NCBI GenBank assembly: GCA_025403435.1
Contig: CM046350.1
Location: forward strand, 20,592,324-20,656,323
Source: Artocarpus heterophyllus
Lineage: Eukaryota > Streptophyta > Magnoliopsida > Rosales > Moraceae
Length of the DNA stretch: 64,000 nt
Reading direction: 5' to 3'
The notes beneath the pieces are model-generated. The model made no database searches. It worked only from the letters and a program-made list of their open reading frames with translations, and was not told where the DNA came from. Shown in pieces: positions 33,171-46,879 of the stretch. The translations under genes were made by a program, and so were the position numbers. The first letter of the stretch is position 1, and the number at the start of each line of letters is the position of its first letter.

Positions 33171-36100
33171 TAACCCAATATAAATTACTCGTTCCCACAA
33201 AATCATTTATCTATCTCCGACTTTGTGCAGTAATCTGGATAACTGAAATATTGAATTAATCTGAACGTGCTTATAATGATTGACTAATGAATGGGCCACC
33301 ATGTAAGCCAAGTTTGGCTCTTTCTGTGAGAGAGACCACTCACCTTTTCTCTAGTCCTTACCCAAAACTTGCATGAGTATATTGGATTTTGAATTTTACT
33401 TTTATTTTTTGGCTTGTCTGCACGTTGGCAAAGTAGCCCACTTTCTCAATTAGAAAAGAAAGGCATCTTTAATCTTTGGTTGATTAAAAAAAAAGAAAAA
33501 ACGTCAAACTCATTTGATTACCAAGCAATAGAGCACATTGTTTTTCCTAGTCAAAAGGCAATTTCTTTATTTCTCTTTCAAATACACAAAAAAGAAAAAG
33601 AAAAGAAGTGATCAACAGTTTTAATGTTCCAAATTCACAAATTCCATTTCTCTTCCAAATACACTAACATGTCAAACACAAATTCAATCGAATATTTGAA
33701 TTGAAAACCCTAGAAAGGTTTATGTTGAAGCCGCACATCCTTGTGCCCAAAATATATATTCTTCATCATCTATCATATATTAGCCCACTATGATCTTATA
33801 GTAAAGGCGATAAGTACAATTTCCAACCACTAGCAAAGTGTGGACCATGAAACATGCCTCATCACATGAAATGACTGAAAAATGGCCACTCGTATAATTA
33901 GGGAGCCTTAGGATGTACCAAATTGTTGGAAGAAAGAATCAAAGCATCTACCGCTGCTTGACGGCAATATAATGTGAACAATCCATGGTCCCCGGTGTTC
34001 TCGATTTTAGTTAATGGGCTTGCTGGCCAGTTACTTTGTGGTGGAGAACATTTTTCTGTAACCTTTTCACCGGGAGAGATGAGAATGCTAATAGGAGTAG
34101 AATGAGTTTATAGCTAGCTAACTCAACCCACGTAAACGGAAGGCTGCAAACAATACACACGTAGGGAGTACTTTTTTCCCCGTCTTCTTTTGAGTGGGGG
34201 ACTATTAAAAAAAACAGTGATAGCTTTTGTTGAATGCAAACATAGTAATATATTCCAAAAATAAAATTTTAAAAACTATATGGAGGCATGTGCCCTCAAC
34301 TCAGCATGTTGCATGTACGTAATTCAATACAATATTAATATTTTAATTGCTAAATATATGCAATTCAATTGTCCTTTTTTTTTGTTTTACTGTGTAGTTT
34401 GGATTTGTAATGATCATGTTGGTTTTTATCCAATTTTTTTGTGTGTTCTTATTTGTTTTGTGTTTAATTATGGTTTCCATCGATTAAATTTGTTTTTTTT
34501 TTTTTTTGACAGTTTAGTTTGGTCTTAGTGCTATGAGATTCTTGATATTCATGTTCACAATATATTTTTATTTATCATAAAGAATCTGTTAAAAAGTCAT
34601 ATACATACTCGATTGTTGGTGGACTTCTTTTGGTGTCCATTTGTGGAGTCCAATACCCTTATCTCTCTAAGCGTTTTATTTGGGTTTACAAGTGAACCAT
34701 TATTTCTTGCTGTTGTGTTTCTTGTAGCACGAAGCTGGTGGATGTTGATGATTGATAATTGGATTGTTTTTTTTTAAGCTATAGAATACGATTTACCTTT
34801 TAAAAGGGTACGTATCAAACTAAAATGTCTTTAGAACTTTTTTTTCCCTAGACGTTCAGACTATTGAACACGTTCAAAATTACTCATAAACACTAGGGCC
34901 GTTCATATATGTTCAAATACACATTTAAAACGAATAAACTGTTCCAATCCACTACGCAAAGTGTGGATAACCAATTCATTGTGGCGTGCATAGGATGGAA
35001 CTTTCTCAAATCCGCACTTGTGCGGATCGGTTGCGCATTAAGCAAAAGAAATAACCGATCCAAAACGATAAGTACTTTGTATATCATCTATATTAGAAAA
35101 TGTTTTAGCTGTGCTGAATTGTACGTGGATTTATATAAACTATGTTTAGGGTTTGACTTCTTAGCTTATATGAAATAATTGGATTATCATGAGACTAATT
35201 TATGACTTATGATTCTTATGAATTTTAGTTTTACTATTTTACTCTAGATCATTAAAAAATTCTTGAAAAAATTAGCAAGGAAATTTATTTTTAGAGCGTA
35301 GCTAACAAATTAAGGTAACTGATCTAATCCACACTTATGCAGATTAGATGCGGTTTGGATTAGACCGGTGTGGTTAATTGCAGAATAGATAGGATATAAA
35401 TTTGTAAACTTTGCACATGTAGATCCGATTGATTTTTGCTAAAATTTACATATTGGATTAGATTAACACCTTTAATAAACGCTATCAATCGGCAAAAAAT
35501 AAAACTAAAAGGTCTTTGTAAAATAGGTTAAATATACTTAAAAAACTAGTCAATAAAAGAGAACCATGTTTTATTTTAGGCATAACGTATATATTTTTTT
35601 TAAAGTGAAGATGAGAGAAAGTAATCGATATAAGGAACAACTAGTAAATTTTAACTAGGTTGACACGCTCTAGAAGACTGATCCACATATCAAACCCTCC
35701 ATTCTAGTATATTAGAAATACGAAAAAAATACAAAATAGTAAATAATAAAACAATCTAGCCTAAAGGTACTGCAACGGTTAATCGAAAGGCCAAGTCTAA
35801 GAGGGAAATAACTAACTGTAGTTTTTGGAGAAACTAGTAAAGCCGTGAACTAGGTCAAGCACAGGACTATCCAAATGCCAATGCCCTACAAATTGAGCCT
35901 CATTAGAGCGCTATAAGTAAAATCCAATGAGAAAAACCAAAAAAGAAAAACAAGTACTTAATATCAACATCTTAAAAGAATCTGTAACTATCAAGACCAA
36001 CCATATTCACCTTGATCCAACTATATTTGCCAAAACCATATTTTAAAGGACCAAAATTATATTCTAGAGGATTGGCACTGCAAGCAGACTAATAGATCAA

Positions 36101-38896
36101 TAAAGGTGCCTTGGACGTCGAACCAATTACGAGCTACTGTCGAATTGGGGACAAGGTAGAAGATGGAGCCTGCCTAGGATTGGACTGTCTTCAATGTTGT
36201 GCTAAGATTAGACCATGGTCAATAATCGGCTATGATTAGATCATAGTCATGACAACATGCTAAGGTCAGTGTAGGGTTCAGACCAAAGTCGGTGCAATGC
36301 CAGTTGCATTTGTTGTTAGGCCAGCATAAGACCACAATTGGCATTGTGCAGGGTTTGAACAAGACGAAACAAGATCAGGTCGTGCTAAGCCAGAACCCGG
36401 TCAATGCTAGCATAAGATTTGGATTGGTGATGTTTTTGTTTTTTCTTTTAGTCAAAAATTACGTAACAAAATTGTAGTTGCTTTCAACAAGATGTAAAAG
36501 GTACATAGCAAATTTATTTTTTGGTTTCCAAAATTTAAGACAAAAATGAGAGAATATGTTTTGTTTTTTGTTCTAAGAAAAGTGTAAATAAAAACGATAC
36601 GAAATGAGCCTCTTCATGAATTTTTTTATTAAATAAAGATTAAAGATAGTAATTTCATTCAATCAAGCTAAATGAATATTGAGAAATACCGAGATTGATA
36701 TAGTGAAACATTTACGATTATCAAAAAGTCAAGCTATTGTTTTGACCAAAGAACATAGAGGAATTGATCATGCACCTTTGCAAATTGGGGTGCATATAAT
36801 TCCACCAAAAGAAATAAAATCAAGCTCTACATAAAATAAAATACTCTCTTTAAGATGTCTTTTATTTATCGTTGTCAGATTGTGTGTGTCTAAAATCTTT
36901 TTACATTTAGCTTTTAGAAGCTACATATTTGGTTAAGAAAACCACACAAAAGAACACAAAAATGCTAGAACAAAATAACTTATTATTAAAGATCTGAATG
37001 GACAAAACCCATCATTGCTATGTATATATCACATATTTTTATTTAAAATATCAAGTTTTACAAGTAGATAAAGGAAAAGCCACTGACCATAAAGTCAAAT
37101 AACATACTTTACAGTGGGGTGGGCTTGTATGCCACATTATATAATGAAATAGATGAAAGTAAAGAAAAGAAAACAACACGGAAACTTTAGATGAAGAGTA
37201 GAAAGAGGAAGAAACAACAGAGACAGCTTCCTGTAGTTTGCGTGCAAACAAGAAACTACATGAATGTTCTCGACGCATATTTTATTTAAATAATAAAACA
37301 TCTCTTTAAGATATTTATTACGATAATTAAATTATACGCTGGGCATAATCAACGTTTAGGTTAAACTAGAATTAAAAAGAAAAAAGAAAAATCGAAGTCC
37401 AAACCATCCCATCCCAAAAAAGAATGGAAGTCACAAGTGGTTTGTCAAAGAATATTGGTATTTATTTCATCAAGATTTGAACCCCTTTTCTTATATTTGT
37501 TCAAACTAATAGTTTTAATCAATTTCGATTAAAATTATTGTCACATGTGAGTTTCACAATTTTTGTTTCAACTAAAACTGTTTTAAGAAAAAGTGAACTT
37601 CAGTGTAAAGTTTTCATATGCTACAGTGTCAAGAAAAAGTGAGCTATAATGTAAAGCTTTTAAATACTACAATACTTTTAATCAAAATTGGTTCAAACCA
37701 CATTTTCTAAACATCCTATACACTGTAGCTTAGTTTTTCTTGACATTATGGCGTGTAAGAGTTTTGTAATGTAACAACAAAAAATTTTAGTTTAAATTGA
37801 GAATGCCAAACTACTCTATTAATTTACATCATTTGATGTGTGGGTTCGAAATAGTATAGTTTAGAATTTATAGTTTGAATTGTGAGTTTTAAAATGTGTA
37901 GTTTAAATGGTCGTTTTGAACTTATATTTAGAATGTAAAAGTTTAAAATGAGAATAAAACATTACATCAAGTTTAAAATGAGAATTGATATTTGAAAAGC
38001 TATAGTCTATGAAAGTAAAACGAGAATGACAATGGTTTTTACTGTAAAAAAGGTTCAAACTATGAGAACTTAGGGGATACAAAGTTTAAATTTTAGGTGT
38101 TTTAACCAGTTTAAAATTGTCTCAATGGTTTATAGTGGCTTTAATTATTACTCTATCAAATGTCAATTTAAACTGCCTCTATGATCTGAACTGACTTAAT
38201 TAAACCGTTTGAATCTACGTACCAAACGGGCTCTACATTTTAGTTTATTTGTGGGTGTGTGTTTGGGTGGTGAAGGTTGGTATATATTGACCCAAAAAAT
38301 TCAGTTGATTGGGCATGAATCCAGCTAACTGACTTCGGAGATATATCTCATGATGAGGGTTGACAGGGAGTGATATCTAACCCCCACCTTGTCAAAAAGC
38401 ATCATCGATACCTTCTGTGACCTTAGCAAATTGACCATGTGACAGAGAGAAAAATTTATATTATATAGTGTGAAGCAAAAAGAAATTCACATAAATCATG
38501 TGGACTTCACGTACAAAGAGGGACCTTAGAATCAACTTGATCTTATCTCATAAATATATAAAACAAGAGAGAAATTATGATCAGTTGGTTGATTTATTCT
38601 AAACTTTTTTAAAACAAAATTTCCATTTCAAGACATTTGGAAAGTCCAAATTCTTTCTAGTTATATAAATTTTCATAAAAGTTGGTATATATTTTTTGAA
38701 GAAGCGAAAGCTTTATTAAACGAAGTTAGAAAGGGAGGAAAAGCAGTCTTACAGAGTTAAAACATAAAAAAGGCTAAGACAAAATTAACAAAACTAAAAT
38801 AAAAGCAAACAAAACATAAGTTACTTATATGGAGTTTATGATTTTTTTTATTTTTATTTTTTTATAAAGCACTTCAGTTTAATGGAATTCCTTTTA
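33171..38896. other. AT-rich intergenic DNA, no supported gene
   Basis: No domain or exon structure was recognised. Diverged repeated phrases of about 26-30 bp ('gattagaccatggtc', 'gattagatcatagtc', 'gttcagaccaaagtc') occur at 36190-36290. A phrase near 37590-37680 about 'ctataatgtaaag' recurs near 3270. A purine-rich stretch at 38693-38770 resembles 3' tails of plant LINEs but has no poly-A-ended partner. Confidence 0.55.
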
Positions 38897-38901
38897 TGTG
38901 G
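38897..38901. repeat. Target-site duplication TGTGG (left) of outer gypsy element
   Basis: TGTGG precedes the TGTTATCGGG start of the left LTR and is repeated exactly at 63779-63783 after the right LTR, 24.9 kb away. This ties both LTRs to one ancient insertion. Confidence 0.88.
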
Positions 38902-39487
38902 TGTTATCGGGTCACCGAATTGGGCACCAGGTATTGGACCCATGAGGGCCCGAGACGGATCTCGGCCTTGATGGTTTTTAAAAGCTTCCTTAATGGATAA
39001 TATCCAAAAGGATAAAAGGGTCTAATTATTTATGAATTCAAATTAGAAGATCTCCATAATGGTGATAAGCAGTCAATCTAATCAGAATCAACCGAATTCA
39101 AGATACTCAGAAAGGATAAATCCTATAAGAGATTGTGATGATGTCATTCAGTCAATAGGAGAATAGATTATCATGTAATTGAATGTAAATAGAGCTTAAA
39201 GGGTAATACTATGCTGACCCCCTAAAACTATAAATAGAGGCCACCTCTAGAGAGTGGCCTAAGTCCAATTTTTGGCACAAGCCCTTTTATATTCATATTT
39301 TCTTATAGTGAAACCTTAAACACTCGAGAAAAACTTAAATGGATGTAGCTTCTAATTGAGGTGAATCACTATAAATCTTTGCATTTTTGGTATTATTTCC
39401 TTTACTGCTTTATGTACTTTGTTCATGAGTGGTTATATCGATGAAGAATTTGAAAGATTCTTATTAGACGAGTTTTGTCCATCAACA
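38902..39487 (+). repeat. Left LTR of Tat-like element (586 bp)
   Basis: Starts TGTTATCGGGTCACC and ends ATCAACA. It aligns along its length, with many differences, to 63179-63778. It has a TATA box and a coding-strand transcription layout typical of gypsy LTRs. Confidence 0.88.
39229..39237 (+). promoter_or_regulatory. TATA box in Tat-like left LTR
   Basis: TATAAATAG, retained at the matching place in the right LTR (63521-63529) despite general divergence. Confidence 0.7.
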
Positions 39488-39488
39488 A

Positions 39489-39506
39489 TTGGCGCTAGAA
39501 GAAGGG
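39489..39506 (+). other. Primer binding site region of Tat-like element
   Basis: TTGGCGCTAGAAGAAGGG follows the left LTR after one base. Such TGGCGC-type sites are typical of plant Tat/Athila gypsy elements. I cannot name the priming tRNA with confidence. Confidence 0.6.
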
Positions 39507-39879
39507 CCGAAGAATTCCCCGACTTTTTCAAAAGAAAGTCTCTTAATTATTTTAATGGCAAGACCATATACTGAAGAATCCAACCAGAACCAAAAATGAT
39601 GGAAATAACCGTTGCAGCTAGAATGATGACAACAATAATGCTCCTTGAGGTGGGAGGCAAGGCCTCCCATGGCCTTCTCCACCTTTTACTATTGAAAAGA
39701 ATTGAATATCGCCTCTAGAAGATGCTGTGCTAGACCTAAATGCTATTATGCGTGCCCAGCTTGGCACCCCAACCCAAAATTATCAGAATATGAAACGCGC
39801 ATTTGAACGCATGGAAAATACTCTAAACAACCTCGATAAGCCCGCAGACAATAATAATCCTCCACCTGTGCCTAGGAAG

Positions 39880-41165
39880 TTGTAGTAAGGAATTGGAGAT
39901 TTCGATCATGTACAGTCACAACAAGCATGGGCCTCGCGATCGTAAGGAAGCAAGTAGAGAAGGGCTTAGAGGTGAATTCTAGAACAACCAAGGTCAAGAT
40001 GGATTACCGCCCTTAGAACCAACATAGAACCCGCCATATGGCTCGGTTAATAACAGGCGAGATGACATCCGTAAGGAAAAAGACTTCAGAAACCGAATTT
40101 TGGTACATTAGGCTGGTGTCCAAGATACTGACAGGTTGGTGATGAGTCTCCAAGAGCACCTTAGGCTGGTAGAATGAGTTAATAGGTGGGAGGCTAGGTA
40201 GGGTTATGTAACTCTCAACTTTGATAACCTAAATGGACACCCATTCACTGATGCAGTGATGGCTAAATCTTTACCACCTAAACTCAAACTACCAGACGTT
40301 CCTCTCTTTGATGGTAAAGGACACCCCAATGATCATGCATAGCTTTTCAACTCTCATATAAAATTACATGGGGCCCCAGACGCCATTAAGTGTCGTGCCT
40401 TTGATGAAACCTACAGTGGACTTACTAGGCGATGGTTTAGGAATTTAAGGCCGAGGAGTATTACATGTTGGAGGGAGCTATATGAAACTTTCATCACATA
40501 GTCTATGGGAAGATGGATACAACAAACACCCTAAGAAAAAAATTAGGCTATGAAACAGGGACCTACTGAGTCCTTGAAATTTTTTATTCATCACTATATA
40601 GGCGAATAGTATTAGTGGAGAATTGTTCAAAAGATGTAGCCTTGACATCTGTCCTTAGATGTCTTCAACAAAGAGCTTTCAAGTTTTCACTAGATAAGAA
40701 GACACCATTGTCATGGCCCAAGTTTCTATCCCGGGCTTAGATGTATATCAACGCCGAGGAGGCTTTTTAGTTATCAGTGATCGTAGGACTCCGTATTATC
40801 CTTCTATGCCAGCAATGCCAGTGGCGTAGCAGCCAACATAGGCCCTTGCCCAAGCAAATAAAAGACACAGGCATCTTTTTCAAAGGTGTGAAATATACAC
40901 TGATCTTAATACAAATATTAAAGAAATCTACAACCAGATGGAAGGTTAAGAAGACCTACTTCGATGAAGAAAGACCCGTGAAGAGGAACCAGAATAAGCA
41001 TTGCAGGTTCTATAAGGAAGTCGACCATAATACCTCAAAAAGCACCAATCTTAAGGATGAAATCAAAGATCTTATCAAAAGAGGTTATTTGTGTGAGCAT
41101 ATCAGGGAGAATTGTCCGGAGGTGTCTGAGCTAATTAGAACAACTTGGTCCCCAAGGACGAAATA
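39880..41165 (+). pseudogene. Tat-like gag remnant
   Basis: Broken frames contain a retrotransposon gag domain: LPPKLKLPDVPLFDGKGHP (~40275-40330), FNSHIKLHGAPDAIKCRAF, then LTRRWFRNLRP and CWRELYETFI (~40420-40495). Further blocks follow to about 41165. At least half a dozen stops interrupt it, so it makes no capsid protein. The open frame at 40777-41166 is one uninterrupted piece but mixes frames of the ancestral gag. Confidence 0.75.
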
Positions 41166-41369
41166 ACCAATAGCCTACAGAAGTTATTCGAATTATACTT
41201 GGCGGTCCATATTTATAAGAAAACTCAAAGCAGGCACATAAACATTATGCTTGAGAAGCAAAGGAACGACCTTACCAAGCCATGATGAAGGTGGAGGAAA
41301 GGCCAAACAAGATTCAAAGGAGAATGGTCAATGAAATAACATTCTTAGAAGACGATGCCATAGATGTTT

Positions 41370-41470
41370 ATTTCCCCTACAATGACACTCTTGTCTTCTC
41401 GGCCATTATGGGAACCATGAAATCTACCGAGTTTTCATTGACAATGGGAGTTTGATAGATATGTTGTACA
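41370..41470 (+). pseudogene. Tat-like protease, upstream part
   Basis: A frame running through RVFIDNGSLIDMLY carries the D-N-G-S active-site motif typical of the aspartic protease of Tat-lineage elements. It is cut at 41470 by the solo LTR. Continuation of the same protein is seen right after the duplicated target at 44507. Confidence 0.75.
41466..41470. repeat. Target-site duplication GTACA (left) of solo LTR
   Basis: GTACA precedes the solo LTR and is repeated at 44507-44511 directly after it. Confidence 0.9.
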
Positions 41471-44400
41471 TGTAATGCCCTCCCCGCCCGTCCCCCCTTA
41501 CGGACGTCATAGATGTCGTTACATTCTTACATTCATACTTACTTGACTTTTAACATAAATATTATTACAAAACTTGAACGATACTTTTAAATTGTAAAAG
41601 TAATTAAACATATTTAACCAGGATCCATTCATACATTTTTTTTAAAAAAAATAATTTAACATTGTTAAATCACATTGCTTAACTCATTCCATATCATAAT
41701 TTATTCAATTATACTTTAAATTAATCAAGTCGTAAAATCATAACTTATAAAAACATTATATCACTTATTAGTTACATGCTCCCACAGTTCGGCATGCCGA
41801 ACATGATCGGCAGGCCGTAACTTCTCAACCGGTAGGCCAGCAGAGACTTTGCAAGACAGACTTAAAAACTCATCATCGTCTGGCAGGTCGAAAATGTGAT
41901 CGACAGGCCGAACTTTCGGACATCGACAGGCCGATCGAGCCAAAATCTTAGAGAAAACTTATTTTGCAAACAGATTTAACTTTTCATAAAAATGCGGAAG
42001 ATCAAAATTCTTAAAAAAATGATAAAATATAATATAAAACCATAGTTTAAATTTTCTTAAAACTTATCATAAAAATAATGTTCAAAATATAAAACTTGAT
42101 TTAAAACATAAAATCATTCTTCTTGGTGTTCTTCCAGTTACAATTCATTGTGCTTTGTGCTCACACGCCTTCCCATGTCCTCTGCCTATTCCATCATTTT
42201 CTTACCCTTATCTGCAACATAACATAAAACATGATTAAGCTAATGCTTAGTAAGTACATATAATTCTCACAATTTAAAACATTACATAAACATCATCATC
42301 ATCATTGTCATCATATCATAAAAGTGCCTTAAGCACAATTTCATAGAAACATATCTTTCATTTCATTGACCATTTTAAAACTTATTCCATTTTATCTTAA
42401 GGGCCCAAGTGTTACACCATGAACATCATTGTAGGCGTGCCGTCATGAGAGGAGAATGGTAGCTAATCCCAAACCAAACATGACATCATAACATATCATT
42501 TCATAACATTGACGTGCAACACTTATTAGGTGATACATATATATACATAATTTTCATGCTTTGAAACATGTCATCATCATACATGCATAACTTTAAATCA
42601 TGAAAAATCTTTCATAAGAAATCCTTTAAGGAAAATAACCATAAAATCATCATGAATATCATTGTGAACATATCATCAAACCTTGTAAAATGTGTCATGT
42701 TGTAGGTGAGAATGTACTTACCTTAAAGCTAGCTTACTTAACCTTAATACGATTTGGTGACGACGCTGCAGTCTCGAAGTGCTCGTTCCTTTGAGTGTTC
42801 ATGTCATTTATCCATTTAAAATATAATAAAATTAATACTTATCATAAAACATCCATTCATATACCATTACATATAAATTATTACTTTTCATCATAGCGTA
42901 AATCATCCATTCATATATCATCTATTAATATAATATTCATATATATACATTCATCTCATATTACAAACACAACTCATAATCATCATTGCGAAAACATAAA
43001 ATTATCATCACATATAAATAATATTCATAACATGCTTCCTTAAATATTATCATCAAAACATTTCATACATTATAAACATGAAAATATTTTAAAAACGTTT
43101 TCTAATAATTTAAAATACATACATTTTAAAAATTCATACAAACATCCTATTATCATATATTTCAACATCATAAAAATATTTCATCATCAATAAAAATCAT
43201 TTAAACATATAAAACATTTTATAAAACAAAAATTTAAAAACAGCATTGTTAAAACAATTTTCTCATAGAAATTTCATAACATAAAATATACACTCATTAT
43301 ACATTATACATGCACCTTCTTGACAACTTTCATGAAAAACATCATTCATTTACCTCTTGAATAACCATTACATTTTCATGTATCAAAGTTAAACAGTAAT
43401 ATTTTTACTGTGAGGGGTAGAGGATAGAAAATTCATATTTTTTTATAAAGACACCGAAATAACATGAAACTTGACAAAACATCACACAATACATACATGA
43501 ACATTATATTAAAAACTGAAGGCAAAAATACAATACCTATAGAAAGATATTGCAAACGATTGGAGGAGAAGAATTCTTTTCAAAATTACCGGAAAAGTTC
43601 TTACCTTGAAATTTCTTCTCAAAATTCTTGAATTCAACCAACAAAATATGACTTTTTTTCTTTCAATACTTGTAGAGAATTTTTTGAGAGAGAAGGAGAT
43701 GGGATTCGTGGAGAAGAGAAGAAGAAGAAGAAGAATGAGGGAACGTCTCAGAACTGAGAGAGAGAAGATGGGAGAATATCTGAGGAAAAGAACGTTAATT
43801 TTTTTTTTAACGTAATGAGCATAATGAAGATTCATTACCCTCCATTAAGTCAGAATTTTCTAACTGTTAGATGGCAAATGGCATGGAGGAAGGAGAGAAA
43901 AGAGGGAAAGTCAAAACTCTAGTCTTACTTGCCATATTTTTGCCCTCTAAAAATAGAAAACCATTTAAAATAATATAAATCAATGCAAAGTCAACCTTTT
44001 AATTTCCTTAACTGACAAAATTATTTCATTATTATGCTAATTAATCATCCAATTAACGTAATTATCTCAGCCATAAATTTGGAGAGATTTTTGTTGACTG
44101 CTCGTCAGCCGTGTTCGGCCTGCCGATTTTCCCTTTCAGCCTGCCGGTTCCACCAAGTTCGGCCTGCCGATGGTTTCCTTTGGCCTACCAACCTTGGGCA
44201 GAATTTTTGGCCTGCCAAACTTAAAAGTCCGGCCTACCGAGCTGTCCGGCCTACCGAGCTGTCCATAAATGCCATACATTAAAACATTCATACATCATTG
44301 CATCATAATTAAACATACATTAAAATGATCATGAACACCTGAGCACAACGATTCCATGCGGTCGTCACCTGTCATAAAACTTGACATAACAGTTAGTAAC

Positions 44401-44506
44401 ATTAAAATCATATATCATAGCTTATTACATAAATTATTAATAAAATTTTCTTAATGTTGTTACTAACTTAACGTGATTCATTACATAAAAATAAGTGGGT
44501 GTTACA
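41471..44506 (-). mobile_element. Solo LTR of the long-LTR gypsy family, reverse orientation
   Basis: These 3,036 bp align in reverse complement to the LTRs at 51414-54483 and 59375-62596. On the minus strand it begins TGTAACACCCAC (44506) and ends GGGCATTACA (41471). No internal sequence remains, and the intact 5-bp duplication shows that LTR-LTR recombination removed the inside after a normal insertion. It carries both motif clusters of the family (41788-41945 and 44107-44265). It splits the protease of the host element. Confidence 0.93.
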
Positions 44507-44511
44507 GTACA
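44507..44511. repeat. Target-site duplication GTACA (right) of solo LTR
   Basis: Exact match to 41466-41470. Confidence 0.9.
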
Positions 44512-46000
44512 TAGCAGCCCTAGATAGCATGAGTATTCCAAGATCCCAGTTCGTGCCATATTCCCAACCACTCTACGGCTTCATAAGAGATAGCGTAATC
44601 CCCAAGAGGATGATTACCCTACCTATGACTATTGGTACCTGACCAAACACTATGATAGCGATGTCAAATTTTATAGTTGTTAAGGAAGGGGCACAGTATA
44701 ACGCCATGATAAAGAGACCAACCTTTAGGGCTCTCATAGCTATTACATACCTCTACCTCTAGGTGATAAAGTTCCCTACCGAGAACAAAGTCGGAGAGAT
44801 AAGGGGAAATTAGTATAATGCTTGGATTACATACCCAGATGCCATAAGAGACTACAAGTTCCCAAGACACACAATAATGATGGTAGGTCATACATCTACT
44901 CGAGAATACATGGACATCGACCCCAAACTTGATAACGAGATCACTGTAGCCAAGCCTGTGGAAGACTTGGAAGAAGTTATAATAGACGATGAGAACCCCT
45001 CGTAAGACATTAAAGCTGGGCATCACATTTACACCATAGCAGCAGGCAGACATTGTTACCTTTTTAAAGAAGAACCTAGAAGAATTTGCTTGGAAGCACG
45101 AGGACATGGTCGGTATTTTTCCTTTGGTCATGTATCATATGTTGAATATTGACCACAGCTACCCACCGAAGCAACAAAAAGGAAGATCCTTCAACCCCAA
45201 AAGTTATCAGGCTTTAAGGGAGGAAGTAGATAAGCTCATAAAAAATAAAGCTATCTAAGAAATTCATTACCCAACTTGGATAGCAATCCCAGTTTTAGTC
45301 AAGAAAGCAAACGGCAAGTGGAGGATGTGTGTCGACTTCACTGACCTCAACAAAGCCCTAAAGACAGCTTTCTTCTCCCTAGAATAGATCAACTACTAGA
45401 TGCCATAGTGGGGCATGACATGACAAGCTTTATAGATGCATACTCTACCTACAATCAGATTCCAATATTTGGTCCCCACAAAGAAAACAATACCTTCATC
45501 ACCGGCCGGGGGCTTTATTGTTACATGGTCATGCCTTTTGGACTCAAGAATATCGGAGCCACTTATCAAGGCTATGTTCAAGAAGCAAATTGCAAGAAAC
45601 ATGGAGGTTTACGTTGATGACATGCTAGTCAAGAGTAAAAAAGACTTTGCATATACCGTTGACCTCAAGTAAGTATTTGAGATCCTTTGGAAATATAACA
45701 TGAAGTTGAACCCGTAGAAGTGTGCTTTTGGAGCAACCTTAGGAAAATTTGTTGGCTTCATGGTAAATACTTCATACCCCAAAAAGTCCCCAAAGAGGCC
45801 AAAGGATGTACAAAAGCTCACCATGTGTATGGCCACACTGGACCACTTTATACCCCAGGAAACAGATAAAAATATTCCTTTCTTTAATACACTTAGGGGA
45901 GAAAAGCCTTTTGAGTGGACTCGGAGTGCCACTAAGCATTTTAGCAACTAAAAATTCATCCCGGGCAAGCACTAAGTCTTTCTAAAGCTTTACCTAGGGA
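44507..46000 (+). pseudogene. Tat-like protease end and reverse transcriptase
   Basis: After the solo LTR the protein resumes with LDSMSIP, PLYGFIRDSV and RMITLPMTIG (protease C-terminal side). A spacer with VGHTSTREYMDID (~44885-44920) follows, then RT: SYQALREEVDKLIKNKAI, IAIPVLVKKANGKWRMCVDF (~45280-45345), FITGRGLYCYMVMPFGLKN (~45500-45550) and the catalytic YVDDMLVKS at ~45607-45635. Frameshifts and stops are frequent (for example between WRMCVDF and the LPRIDQLLDA block), so RT is dead. Confidence 0.85.
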
Positions 46001-46009
46001 AAACTATAT

Positions 46010-46230
46010 CTTTACCTGCTCGTCTCAGAACACACAATCAGTTTGGTCATCATTAGAGGAAAATAGAGTCCAACTACTAGTCTATTACACTAGCAAGCAC
46101 ATTTTAGATGTCGAGAGTGGGTATACAGACATGGAGAAGCTTGCCTTAGCTTTAATAGTGATAGTGAGGAAGCTGCCTTATTATTTTTAGGGGCATATGG
46201 TTGAAGCCCCCATCAGCTATCCCCTAAGAC
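46010..46230 (+). pseudogene. Tat-like RNase H (first)
   Basis: A short degenerate segment contains VYYTSKHILDVESGYTDMEKLALALIV (spread over ~46080-46170), the end of the ordinary gypsy RNase H. The catalytic start is poorly preserved. Confidence 0.65.
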
Positions 46231-46319
46231 ATACTTTGTAAAAACAGGATACAGCTGGTTGGTTATTGAAATAGGCAATCGAACTAAGTGGTTTCGATAT
46301 AAACTACATCCTAAGAAAG

Positions 46320-46860
46320 TCAATCAAAGCTCAGGTACTAATAGATTTTATAGTGGAGTTCCAGCCCGACCAGACATTAAAGAAAAGGAACGCAAAGCTC
46401 CTAAAACAGAAATTGTATGTATGCAGATCGTTAAATGAACATAGTGCATGAGCAAGAATTATACTAATAGGCCCAAAGGAATAAAAGATAACCCCATCCA
46501 TTATTTTCAAATTCAAAGTATTTAACAATGAAGCTGAATATGAGGCCATTCTTGTAGGGTTACAACTCGCCAAACATATGGGTGTAAGCTCGGTCCTTAT
46601 CTATAATAATTTGCAAGTTGTGCTTAGCCAAATCAACAGAGATTATGAAGCCCATGGTGAACGGATGGTGTTCTACCTGAATAAGGTAAAAGACGAACTG
46701 AAAAAGTTTGACCGACATGAGTTTATCAAGATACCTCGAGCTAACAATAGCAATGCTGGTGCACCAACCAGACTTGCGGTAGCTAAGGACTTGAAGCTAC
46801 TCAAAGTCATACACCTTGAGCTACTTGAACTGCCTACAAACCAAAAACAGAGTGCCATGT
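46320..46860 (+). pseudogene. Tat-like second RNase H (aRH)
   Basis: After AQVLIDFIVEF (~46329-46360) come NNEAEYEAILVGLQLAKHMG (~46525-46582), then VVLSQINRDYEAHGERM and KKFDRHEFIKIPRANNSNAGA in a 100-codon open piece at 46578-46880. These are the order and motifs of an archaeal/plant-type RNase HI domain, located between the normal RNase H and integrase. This double arrangement is characteristic of the Tat lineage. The upstream part is broken by stops and a frameshift. Confidence 0.8.
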
Positions 46861-46879
46861 TTTCCCATCATCACACCTA

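Noticed and set aside
38693..38770. LINE 3' tail
   Set aside because: The purine-rich phrase resembles such tails, but no poly-A boundary, coding sequence or target duplication was found.
43509..43835. 108-codon frame and its antisense partner
   Set aside because: Inside the solo LTR; the homologous LTRs do not keep the frame.
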